Source of the DNA: Impatiens glandulifera
Taxonomy: Eukaryota; Streptophyta; Magnoliopsida; Ericales; Balsaminaceae
Assembly (NCBI RefSeq): GCF_907164915.1
Contig: NC_061863.1
Location: 23,947,710-24,011,709 of the forward strand
DNA length: 64,000 nt
Direction of reading: 5' to 3'
The notes under the pieces are model-generated. The model worked only from the letters and a program-made list of their open reading frames with translations, made no database searches and had not been told where the DNA came from. A program made the translations under genes and the position numbers. Below, one piece after another: positions 37,400-46,890 of this stretch (the stretch's first letter is position 1; each line of letters starts with the position of its first letter).

Positions 37400-38613
37400 T
37401 GATAGAAAAATTTAGTAAGTTAATTTTTGGAACCGGCCAGACGAACTAAACAGTCGTTAACTTTCATGTGTAGATACAGATCAAAACCGTATGAACCGGT
37501 TGGGGCATCAAAACCGGTTGCTGCTATACTTCAAAGAAATCAGTTCCAAGTGATCAAGTTAAAGATTAGAGGAACCGGTTTTCACATTCTCAAGCGACCG
37601 GTCAGCAAAGTCAAAAACTTACATACCAACCGGATCATACTGCACAAGACACAAAACCGGAAGATTCAAACTTCAAGAGTGACGCACCATGATGAAAGAG
37701 ACGTGCTTTGAAAGAATAAAAGAAGATCAGATCCGATCGGAAGCATGCGAGTAAAGCAATGATGCTTTATTGATCTGAAGTTGACAACCTGAGGTGCATG
37801 TCCAACACGTGTCCAAATCTGAAAACCGATTATGTCATCTTCTGCTCAGAGCTGCCTGCATGACTGCCAAGTGTTGAGGAAGGTGAAGCGTGCAAGCAAC
37901 CTCTCTGCACCGGCGTGATAATGATCAACCAATCCAGAGGAGAGAGAAGAAAGTGACCGTTGGCTCTTCTCAGCTATAAAAGGAAGATGAAACGTCTTCA
38001 TTTAATGCAGCAGTTGTGAAGTCACAGATCACGAAACAAATCATAAGAGCAATAAGTTAGAGAGATAAACTGTTACGATCAAAACCGGTGTGTCTAAAAC
38101 CGGAAGCTTTCTGTATTGTGTTGTGTTGAGTTATTGTATTACATCAAAGAGTGAGTTTAGTGTAACCGGCGAGTAGAGAAGTTGGGCTCGACCGGAAGTG
38201 TTGTTGTAACTATAAAAGTTAGTGGAGATCCTTCTCATAACCTGAGAAGAAGGGGTGACGTAGGAGGGTTTGCTCCGAACATCCATAAAATTCTTGTCTC
38301 GTGTTCTTTCTTTTGTTTTCATTACCTACTTACTTAACCTAACCTCAAACCAATCGTACTCCAAAAACCGGTCACTCATATCCATAAAACCGACTCCTCC
38401 TAAAACATCATCTAAAGTCGCAAACGTTGCTTCAACCTAAAACAGACATTTCCGCCCTTGAACCCGGTTTAAGAGTCTGACAGTTTGTGTAGTGCTGAGA
38501 ACGGTTATAGTCTCTAACCGGACTATCACCAAAGTGTTGTGTGTGTTGTAAGCGGCCACCCTTCCTAAAACCGGAAACACCCCGGTCCTCCAAGGGCGTC
38601 CCCGATCCTAACA
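37400..38613 (+). repeat. 5' LTR of the SIRE-type element
   Basis: 1,214 bp. Rich in ACCGG (about 15 copies by eye), including three perfect AACCGGTT palindromes at 37494-37501, 37512-37519 and 37573-37580. Confidence 0.95.
37975..37983 (+). promoter_or_regulatory. LTR TATA box
   Basis: TATAAAAGG in the 5' LTR (TATAAAAG at 50743-50750 in the 3' LTR), preceded by CCAATCC at about 37929. Likely core promoter for the genomic RNA. Confidence 0.75.
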
Positions 38614-38615
38614 AG

Positions 38616-38627
38616 TGGTATCAGAGC
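38616..38627 (+). promoter_or_regulatory. Primer-binding site
   Basis: TGGTATCAGAGC, a perfect initiator tRNA-Met PBS, 2 bp after the LTR. Confidence 0.93.
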
Positions 38628-38659
38628 GAGGTTCTTAGCACTCAAGCAACCGAAAAAAG

Positions 38660-40456
38660 ATGGGAAGCATGACCCACAGCGACAAGCCACCAATGCTAAA
38701 CAGAGAAGCGTTTAGCAGTTGGAAGAAACAGATGTATCTACATCTGATTAAATTAGATGATGAGATGAGCCGAGTCCTGAATAAGGGACCGATCAAGATC
38801 AACAAGGAGGCAGACCTATGGACGAATGAAGATCGAAGACGGAGTAACCTGGACAACCATTGCATGAGGCACATCTACAAGGCTATAGATGATAACACTT
38901 TGAACAAAATATCAGAGTGTGAAAATGCAAAGGAAGCCTGGGAAACGATCATTCAGATCCATGAGGGAAACGAAAGAACTAAGGAGAACAAAATCGTGGT
39001 GGCTACACAGAAATATGAAAACATCAGGATGAAACCGGGGGAAAACATGAAGGAATTCAGCAACCGGTTCACCAGTGTAGTCAACGAGCTTCAAACACTC
39101 GGAAAGAAGTATGACAACCGAGAAGTAATCATCAAAGCCCTAAGATCTCTGCCAAGCACGTGGGATATCAAGACCATGGTGATGAGGGAATCGAGCACCC
39201 TTGGGCATATGAAGTTGCATGATGTGTTCAAGGATCTAAAAGTCTACGAGTTCGAGATCAAGTCTCGGATCGAAGACGAAGCATCCACATCAACCGCAAC
39301 CAGAGCTTTGGTTACATCGGTGGAACCGGCGGTCCAAGTATCAACCGTTCCGACTCCAGTCAAAAACACCGATCAAATTACTGAAGATGTGATGGCGATG
39401 TTAGCTCAGAAATTCGGGAAGTTCATGAAGAAGAGCCAGCCACCATCTAACAATGATTTTAATTATAACTATGTAGATAAATCAAACAAAAGATGCTATA
39501 ACTGTGATGGTTTTGGACATTTCAGGTCAGAGTGTAGAAAATCAAGGAGAGACGACAGAAAACCGGAAGGAAACTATCAGGGGAACAACTATCAAGGCAA
39601 CCGGTACCAGGGAAACAACTATCAAGGGAATAACTACCGGGGAAACAACAACCAACGAAACGACTACCGGAGAAACGATGATCAGCATGCAGACGAAGGA
39701 AAGGAGATTCAGAAAGCGCTCATTGCATCCGACGGCGGAAGCAAGTGGGCATACTCCGATAATGAAGACGGTGAAGAGAAAGTAACCTGCTTCATGGCAA
39801 ACGACGAAGAGGTATTTGATTTCTCTTCTAACGAGTTTACCAAAGAAGATCTGGTTTCTGCACTCAACCAAATGGTTGCTGAGTTCAGAAACATATCTGC
39901 ATACATACCAACTCCGATAGAATCTAAAACCGAACAAATAAATAATGTATATGATAAAACATGTGAAATCGAAATGTATGAACCGGATGAACTATTCTCC
40001 GATAATGAGAAGACAGTTCAACCGGTAACCGAAACCGATGAACGAGCAATGTACGTCACGGCTGCGTGGGAGAGATCGCGTCAAGCGGTAAAAAAAATGT
40101 ATAACTATAAAAGACACCCTAAGCGTAGGTATGGTATCGGTTATGAACCAAATAAACAAAACGAATCAAAACAGCCTAACGGGATAAAACTCACGAAGAA
40201 CAATCTTCCGTTTATAAAATTTGTCAAGAGTTCACAAACCGAAAATGACTTAAAACCGGAAGAAACACTTAAGTATGTAAGCCCTACTGAATCAGAAAAA
40301 TGGCTTCATCCTGAGAGAAGGAAGGTAAACCGGATGTCAAATAAACCCAATAAAACTCGACATCAAAGAAACTCATCACAACATAAGGCATTCTTGAGCA
40401 ACAGCCAAGAAGTTAAGCCAAATATTATAAAAACAGATACCGGGAAAGTGATCTGA
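38660..40456 (+). CDS. Gag of the SIRE-type element
   Basis: 598 residues from the first ATG after the PBS. Residues about 15-190 form the DUF4219/UBN2 gag core (FSSWKKQMYLHLI, AKEAWETIIQIHEG, SNRFTSVVNELQTLGKK, LRSLPSTWDIKTMV). A single CCHC knuckle lies at about 278-291 (CYNCDGFGHFRSEC). It is followed by a tandem peptide of the form NYQGN/RYQGN/NYRGN (about 303-345), Asn/Gly/Arg-rich and probably RNA-binding. The C-terminal third is polar and low-complexity. Gag and pol are in the same frame, separated by TGA at 40454-40456 and another TGA at 40505-40507, so gag-pol was probably one frame before these changes. Expected to assemble cytoplasmic virus-like particles. Confidence 0.92.
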   Translation: MGSMTHSDKPPMLNREAFSSWKKQMYLHLIKLDDEMSRVLNKGPIKINKEADLWTNEDRRRSNLDNHCMRHIYKAIDDNTLNKISECENAKEAWETIIQIHEGNERTKENKIVVATQKYENIRMKPGENMKEFSNRFTSVVNELQTLGKKYDNREVIIKALRSLPSTWDIKTMVMRESSTLGHMKLHDVFKDLKVYEFEIKSRIEDEASTSTATRALVTSVEPAVQVSTVPTPVKNTDQITEDVMAMLAQKFGKFMKKSQPPSNNDFNYNYVDKSNKRCYNCDGFGHFRSECRKSRRDDRKPEGNYQGNNYQGNRYQGNNYQGNNYRGNNNQRNDYRRNDDQHADEGKEIQKALIASDGGSKWAYSDNEDGEEKVTCFMANDEEVFDFSSNEFTKEDLVSALNQMVAEFRNISAYIPTPIESKTEQINNVYDKTCEIEMYEPDELFSDNEKTVQPVTETDERAMYVTAAWERSRQAVKKMYNYKRHPKRRYGIGYEPNKQNESKQPNGIKLTKNNLPFIKFVKSSQTENDLKPEETLKYVSPTESEKWLHPERRKVNRMSNKPNKTRHQRNSSQHKAFLSNSQEVKPNIIKTDTGKVI

Positions 40457-40525
40457 CTTATTCAAGTCTGGATCCCAAAGGGACTAATCAACTATGGACC
40501 CAACTGAAAAGGTGTAAATAATTGT

Positions 40526-43500
40526 TTGTTGCAGGTTAGGAGGAGCAACTGGCTAAAGAATTCAGAATGGTACCTGGACAGTGGATGTTCAAGGCATATG
40601 ACCGGAAACAAAGAATTACTAATAGACATCAAGTACGAAACCGGAGAAATCATCACATTCGGGAACAACTCGAAAGGTAAAACCGTGGGCAAGGGTAAGA
40701 TTGTCCATGGTAACTTATCCATAAGCAATGTATTATTGGTAGAAGAACTGCGTTTTAACTTGTTAAGCATAAGTCAAATGTGTGATGTGGGTTACAAAGT
40801 TGAATTTCATAAAAACTCATGTTTAGTTAAAAATCAGGATAATGACATTATGTTAACCGGTAACCGGATGGGAAACATTTACAAAGTTGATTGGAAAACT
40901 GATTTTGAAAAACCTGTGTGTATGATAGCCGGAAATGATCCAAACTGGCTTTGGCATAAACGGTTAAACCATTTGAATTTCAAAACGATTAACTTCATTT
41001 GTTCCAAGGAACTAGTTCACGGTTTTCCAAACGTTAAATTCTCAAAAGATAAAGTATGCACTGCATGTCAAATGGGCAAACAAGTAAAATCATCTTTCAA
41101 AAGTAAAGGAAATTATCAATCTGAACGATGCTTAGAACTCTTGCATATGGATCTGTTTGGCCCGGTCAAAGTAACTAGTTTAGGAGGCATGCATTATACC
41201 ATGGTAGTTATTGATGATTATTCTAAATTTACTTGGGTTACCTTTCTAGCTTCTAAAAGCAAGCAACTCCAAACCTGATTAAATTGATTTTGAGAATACA
41301 AAATGAAAAATCCATTCGAGTGAACAAAATTAGAAGTGATAGAGGAACTGAGTTTATAAAAAGCAATTTAACTACTTTTCTTGATGATTCCGGTATTAGA
41401 CACGAGTTGTCTAGTGCCAGAACTCCTCAACAAAATGGCCTGGCCGAGAGAAGAAACCGGACTCTCAAGGAAGCCGCAAGGTCAATGATAGCTGATTCGG
41501 GTATTGCTCAAAAGTTTTGGGCTGAAGCTATCAACACCGCTTGCTATACACAAAATCGATCTTTAGTAACTAAACGGTTTTCTAAAACTCCTTTTGAAAT
41601 TTACTTTGATCAAATTCTAAGTGTACGTTATTTTCGAATTTTTGGTAGCAAATGTTTTGTTCACAAAAACGGCAAGAATTACTTGACCGCTTTTGATGCT
41701 AAATCCGATGAGGGAATAATGTTGGGATATTCAGCTGTGAGTAAAGCCTACAGAATATACAATACTAGGACTTTAACAGTTGAAGAAACCGCACACGTTG
41801 TTTTCGATGAATCGGTTGAACGAAACACTGTATTACCCTTCGATCTTCACAACAGAATGGAAAATTTTAATATCTATTCTGATGATGAAGACGAGGTTCC
41901 GGTTTTTAGACGATTTGTCAAGGACCAAGCGGTTGATGTTGAACTTCAGCCTGATCAAGCTGCTTTACCGCAGAAAGTTGACACTTCAGTTTCTACTGAA
42001 GAAATCGGTCGGTCTGACTCTGTTCAACCTACCGATCAGTCTCACATTGATCAGCCAACCGAAAGCTTGATAGACACGTCTCGAATTAACCTCAGAAGGA
42101 ACAAAAATCATCCTCTTGAACTAGTAATAGGTAACATATCCTCACCCGTCCGAACTAGGCAACATAATTTGGATCACTATAAAAACTCAGCTTTCATATC
42201 ACAAATTGAGCCGAAAAAGGTGGATGAAGCATTGTCAGATCCAGATTGGATCTTAGCAATGCAAGAGGAATTAAACGAGTTTGAGAGAAATAAAGTCTAG
42301 TACCTAGTCCCTAAACCGAAAAACAAACCGGTTATAGGAATACGATGGGTATTCAGAAATAAACTCAATGAAGACGGTTTAGTTACGAGGAACAAAGCCC
42401 GGTTAGTGGCTCAAGGCTATAAACAGGAAGAAGGCGTTGATTTTGAAGAATCATTTTCCCCTGTAGCTAGACTTGAGGCCATTAGAATATTTTTAGCATA
42501 TGCAGCTTTTAAAAACTTCAAAGTTTTTCAAATGGATGTTAAGAGTGATTTTCTAAACGGTAAAGTAAATGAAGAGGTGTATGTTAATCAACCTCCAGGT
42601 TTTAAAAATCCAGAACACGAAAATCATGTTTACCGGCTGAATAAAGCCCTTTACGGTTTGAAACAAGCTCCAAGAGCTTGGTATGACACATTGACACAAT
42701 TTTTATTTGATCACAAATTCACAATAGGTTCGGTAGACAAAACACTTTTCAAATTTGAAAGAAAGGAACAAATATTTCTTGTTCAGATTTATGTTGATGA
42801 TATCATATTCGGATCAACCGATCCAAAATTATGTGACAAGTTTTCGAAAATGATGACTGATAGATTTCAAATGAGTATGATGGGATAATTGAGTTTCTTT
42901 CTAGGACTTCAGGTTAAGCAGATTGAAGCCGGAACCTTCATAAGCCAACCAAAGTACACAGCCGAACTACTGAAGAAATTTGGAATGGATACATGTGACG
43001 AAGCGGCTACGCCAATGAGTCCTTCCGTAAAGCTGGACAAAGATGATGATGGTCAAGCCGTTGACATCACAGCCTATCGAGGAATGATCGTGTCACTGCT
43101 ATATCTAACAGCCAGTCGACCTGACATTTTGTTTGCGGTTGGAGTGTGCGAAAGGTTCCAAGCAAATCCAAAGTAATCTCATTATACGGCGGCCAAAAGA
43201 ATTCTAAAATATCTGAAGGGAACTCAAGAAGTGGGACTTTGGTACCCAAAAGACTCAAGTTTCAATCTTATAAGCTACTCAGATGCCGATTACGCAGGAT
43301 GCAAGATTGATAGAAAGAGCACAAGTGGAACCTGTCAATTCCTAGGTGACCGGTTAGTCACTTGGAGCAGCAAGAAACAAACATCTGTTGCAACATCAAC
43401 CGCAAATGCAGAGTACATAGCGGCTGGAAGCTGCTGTGCACAACTTCTTTGGATCCAACAACAGCTAAGGGAATTCGGGATAGAAGCCAAGGAATCTCCA

Positions 43501-43746
43501 ATCTTCTGTGACAACACCAGTGCTATAGCGATTACATACAATCCGGTGTTGCACTCAAGAACAAAGCATATCGATATTAGACACCATTTCATCCGGGAGC
43601 ACATTCAGGAGAAACACATCCGGCTGGAATATGTCTCGACCGAGCAACAAGTAGCGGATATATTCACGAAACCGCTACAGGAAGCTAAGTTTTCTCACTT
43701 TCGAAATATCTTGGGACTTACTAATCTTAATCAACTGATATCATGA
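40526..43746 (+). pseudogene. Pol of the SIRE-type element (protease, integrase, RT, RNase H), disrupted
   Basis: Domains in order: aspartic protease (WYLDSGCSRHMTG, about 40568); pre-integrase WHKRLNHLNFKTI (about 40950) with CTACQMGKQ; integrase DDE core (LHMDLFGPVK, IRSDRGTEF, PQQNGLAERRNRTLKEAARS); integrase C-part (FGSKCFVHKNGK, EGIMLGYS). RT has [10 protein letters not shown] (usual Ala replaced by Asp), [12 protein letters not shown] and catalytic IYVDDIIF (about 42790). RNase H has YSDADYAGCKIDRKS, TANAEYIAAG and CDNTSAIAITYNP, then the usual DIFTKPL end. Breaks: a frameshift near 41262-41284 inside integrase, TAG at 42298-42300, TAA at 42886-42888 and TAA at 43174-43176. The rest of the sequence is well conserved, so these breaks look recent. 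Confidence 0.93.
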
Positions 43747-44443
43747 TTATGCTTGTATAAAACCGGGATATGTGTTCAGGGAGAAGCTCTCGCTTCTCAA
43801 ACCATATTCAAATAGGCCATTGATAAATCAAAAATGCTAACCGGGAGGAAGTCTCCGGTTATGCCCGATTACTTCATAATTTCAAATCACATGTATATTT
43901 ACTATACGGTTGAAATAACCAGGTTGAAGTAGATATAATAAATCCAAAGTTGAGCAAATGTTGACATAAATAAACCTTTCTTCACAATCGGAACAAAATA
44001 TCCTACTAAAACCGGTCATGGAAAACCGCTTAGTACAAATGCATTCTGGTCTGATAGAATGAACTCCTCCGGTTAACCTGGGATGACTGACTGAGTTTTC
44101 ATGCATATTTTGAAAAATGAAGCCTGCAATCAATAAAAACAGTCTACCACAATCAAGATGACGACATGTGTCCATCATCAAGAGAGGGAGATTAACATCT
44201 TGTCAATAGATATTTGTCATCATTAATATCTTGGTAATAATTAGATTTCGCCTTGGAAATAAACATTATTTACTTCAACAAGTTAAAGCTTATTAAATGA
44301 CTGATGACATCATCAAGCATGCTTAAAACTCATTAATCTAGCCGAACCCCTGGCTATATAAACCACCCTTAAACCTTCACAAAACTTTACAAGATTACTA
44401 TTCACAAGTATCATTCTTGAGATTAACCTTCTCTCTCAAGAAC
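43747..44443 (+). other. Spacer between pol and accessory ORF A
   Basis: About 700 bp without a gene, containing several ACCGG motifs. Its last 90 bp look like a plant core promoter and leader (TATA box, then a C/T-rich leader). Confidence 0.6.
44354..44362 (+). promoter_or_regulatory. TATA box upstream of ORF A
   Basis: CTATATAAA, 82 bp before the ATG at 44444, followed by a C/T-rich leader (CTTCTCTCTCAAGAAC). Confidence 0.65.
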
Positions 44444-45181
44444 ATGAACTTCAACTCTCTAGCAAAGAAGATTCTATTGGCAGATTTTAATTCAATCTAC
44501 CAATATGAAGATCACGAAGTCAAAGAAATGTTCTTAGCCGTAGAAAGAAGCGGGCTAAGAAGCTTCCTCGAAAACAGATTCATTCTCGACTACCTAGTAG
44601 TTGAAGAATTCTTCCAGACCGGAAAAGAAGTGCATCGAGATATAATCGTTGCACAAGTCTACGGTCAGAAATTTCTATTCAGCGAGACGGATTTCGTTGT
44701 ATACTGCGGTTTGCCCACTGAAGGGGTGACCGACCTAACATACTCACCGGTAACCATGGAAGAGATGTGTCGCCGGTTCTCAGGATCTGACATCCCGGTT
44801 AAACCCTGGGGTGCTAAAAGCCAACTATCTCATAAGTACCAGCTTCTCTGTGAGATCCTGGGAAAGTCCGTTTTGGGCAGAGAGAAAAGCTATTACTACA
44901 CCCAAAGGCTTTTCGAGATGATGATCGCTGTAACGGTTGGGACACCGGTTAACTAGTCTTGGATCATCTTCAGTAACCTGAAGAAGATGCTCCTCTCCAA
45001 CAAAACCGGCTACGCCCCTCAGCTGAGCGGTTTTTGTGCAAGTCTGGACATCCACTCCGGACCGTTCGTAACCCTCCATCCAAGGCATGTGCTCACCAAG
45101 GAAAGAGTACAAGAGATGGTCGATCGGTGGGAAGCAGTGAAGGCTAGAAGAAATCAAGCGGCTGAGTCATATAACGTCTAG
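44444..45181 (+). pseudogene. Accessory ORF A of the SIRE-type element, one in-frame stop
   Basis: Function unknown. 246 codons from the first ATG after the TATA box (MNFNSLAKK) to a stop at 45179-45181, interrupted only by TAG at 44954-44956. ORF B has Trp at the matching place (INW against VN-stop), so this is probably a TGG-to-TAG change. Shared landmarks with B and C: an N-terminal DF, SGLRSFL, VEEFF, LFSETDF, LPTEG, and with B also RRFSGSDIPVK and a C-terminal FSNLKKML / FAPQ-like APQLSGF block. No signal peptide, membrane segment, zinc site or catalytic motif is visible. From memory, similar proteins are predicted in some Lamiales genomes, and the domain may belong to the group called putative plant transposon protein; both need a database search. 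Not evidently an envelope protein. Confidence 0.7.
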
Positions 45182-45622
45182 CCTGTCCTTTTCCTCTGTC
45201 CTATTTTACTTCCTTTCCAAAACCGGTAATTTTGTTGTACTACCGGTTTTGTACATCAATCAATGAAGCAGATTTCCTTCCTCTTTTAAGTTAAAATTAA
45301 AAATCATAAATGACCAAACATTTAATGTGCCGTATCAAAATAAAATCAGATCACTCTTGGAAACAGGAATCGTCATTCTCAATAAGCATGCATGACTTGA
45401 TTAGACAAGACATGTCTTTATTCTCTTGAAAAATTACAAAGTCATTAATGACTAGACATAAACGGCTAGATTTTTCAAATATCCTCATTAAATGCTCTCA
45501 ACCGTTACAAGCTATAAAAGGGGGCTCAACCCTCCATTCTCAAAACATGCTTCCTGCTTTTCTTCTCTCTAGAGCTTGAAAAATCACAAAAATCTCCTCA
45601 GCCTCTCTCACTCCTCCGCATA
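45182..45622 (+). other. Spacer between ORF A and ORF B
   Basis: Holds the putative ORF A 3' end motif TTTTGTTGTAC (45230-45240), an RY-type CATGCATG (45387-45394) and the ORF B promoter. Confidence 0.5.
45513..45520 (+). promoter_or_regulatory. TATA box upstream of ORF B
   Basis: TATAAAAG, 110 bp before the ORF B ATG, followed by a C/T-rich leader (TTTTCTTCTCTCTAGAGC). Confidence 0.7.
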
Positions 45623-46384
45623 ATGTCGGCCGAACTCAGAAATACCCTTATCGTCGATTTCGAAGACGTCAAAGACAGTGCATACTATGAATGTATTTTT
45701 CAACCTATCATAAAATCGGGACTTCAAGGTTTTCTTAAAGGTTCAGACACTATCCACGTGGAGGAGGTGTGTGAATTTTTCAACAACGGTCATGTTCTAG
45801 ATGATGGCAGCATCTGCACCATCGTCGACAGTCAATTCCTTCGGTTTACCGAAGAGGAATTCGCAAACTTCTTTCACCTTCCAACCGAACGTTTTTCGGA
45901 CTTCCCAACGCCGTTCCTGCCGGCTAAGGAAGACTTCTTCCAGATGTTTTCTTCTTCCAACGCTCCGATCAAGGACTTTGGAAAGAAAGAAACACTCGCT
46001 CCTCACTACCAAGTCCTGCATGACTTGGTTCAAAGGTCTATCATGGGCCGAATGCCTAACCAGAACTACAACCGGGAGGCTTTCGACATCATGATAGCCA
46101 TCATTCGAAACTCGTCGATCAACTGGGCAACCTACCTCTTCAACAAACTGAAGCAGATCATGACCGCTGCAAGGGGAAGGACCAGTTTCGCTCCTCAAAT
46201 CACCCGGTTCCTGATGTCTAAGCGCTGCAACCTTGGAACCGGTGTTCCGGTTGGACCGTCCAACACCATCACCATGCTCATGATGCACAGGTGGATATCA
46301 AGGATTGAGGAACGGTCACCCGAAAACACCGTGGAAAAGTGGTACGAAAGGATGGTGGAAGGGGAATGGTTCAAAGAAGACTAA
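45623..46384 (+). CDS. Accessory ORF B of the SIRE-type element, intact
   Basis: 253 residues, fully open: the only intact member of the three. Same family as ORFs A and C: VDFEDV at the start, SGLQGFL, VEEVCEFF, FTEEEFANFF, LPTERF, MFSSSNAPIK, HYQVLHDLVQRSIMG, FDIMIAIIRNSSINWATYLFNKLKQI, FAPQITRFLM. The C-terminus ends in a Trp/Glu/Lys-rich helix (RWISRIEERSPENTVEKWYERM). No transmembrane or signal segment and no known catalytic motif. The ATG is the first after the TATA box, with a 110-bp leader. Probably a soluble protein; function unknown. Its survival while neighbours carry stops may be chance, or recent selection in the parent element. Confidence 0.75.
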   Translation: MSAELRNTLIVDFEDVKDSAYYECIFQPIIKSGLQGFLKGSDTIHVEEVCEFFNNGHVLDDGSICTIVDSQFLRFTEEEFANFFHLPTERFSDFPTPFLPAKEDFFQMFSSSNAPIKDFGKKETLAPHYQVLHDLVQRSIMGRMPNQNYNREAFDIMIAIIRNSSINWATYLFNKLKQIMTAARGRTSFAPQITRFLMSKRCNLGTGVPVGPSNTITMLMMHRWISRIEERSPENTVEKWYERMVEGEWFKED

Positions 46385-46416
46385 GTTATCTGTCTTTCCT
46401 CTCCGGTTTTTGTTCA

Positions 46417-46427
46417 TTTTGTTGTAC
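46417..46427 (+). terminator. Shared 3' motif after ORF B
   Basis: TTTTGTTGTAC, 33 nt after the stop. The same 11-mer is at 45230-45240, 49 nt after the ORF A stop. It resembles plant UUGUA-type far-upstream polyadenylation elements. Inferred. Confidence 0.4.
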
Positions 46428-46618
46428 GACCAAAACTGCTCAATGCTCACTATTTTTATTTATGAAATATTTAATCTTCAAAGTCTCCGGTTTTCATTCA
46501 TATCTTTCTTTCCGGTTTCTTAAACTTATACACAAAAACTTAAGGTTAACCTAAAAACTTCCTGTTAACAAGTCTTCAAGTAAAACCGGAACTTCGAGCA
46601 AAACGAAAATTTGAAAAA

Positions 46619-46723
46619 TTTACCGCCCACGGTTTTACCTCCCAATATTTACCGCCCATGGGTTTTCCGCATTTACCGCCGAAAGTTACTGCAGTAACTT
46701 TTGGAGGAAAAGTTGGCGCCAAA
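46619..46723 (+). promoter_or_regulatory. Cluster of E2F-like motifs and two palindromes upstream of ORF C
   Basis: TTTACCGCC occurs three times (46619-46627, 46648-46656, 46672-46680). A perfect 20-bp palindrome AAAGTTACTGCAGTAACTTT lies at 46682-46701. Another palindrome, TTGGCGCCAA, lies at 46713-46722; read on the minus strand with its flank it gives TTTGGCGC, a match to the E2F consensus TTTSSCGC. The cluster sits 46-150 bp before the ORF C TATA box. Regulation by E2F is inferred only. Confidence 0.5.
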
Positions 46724-46768
46724 AACATCAAACGACGGTTCGTTTTCCAACCGTTCGGAACCGCCATC

Positions 46769-46776
46769 TATATAAG
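46769..46776 (+). promoter_or_regulatory. TATA box upstream of ORF C
   Basis: TATATAAG, 115 bp before the ATG at 46891, with a C/T-rich leader (TTTCTCTCTCTAAAATTTCC). Confidence 0.7.
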
Positions 46777-46890
46777 TTCACATCAGCCCATTCGACACAT
46801 GTACTTTCTCTCTCTAAAATTTCCAGATCTTCAAAGGCTCTCTTATCTCCGATCATCATCGTTCTTTATTCCTCTCTTTTCAAAACTATC

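Noticed and set aside
37427..37711. Open frame within the SIRE-type LTR, repeated in the 3' LTR at 50234
   Set aside because: It is conserved only because the LTRs are copies of each other; it lies in probable U3 upstream of the TATA box.
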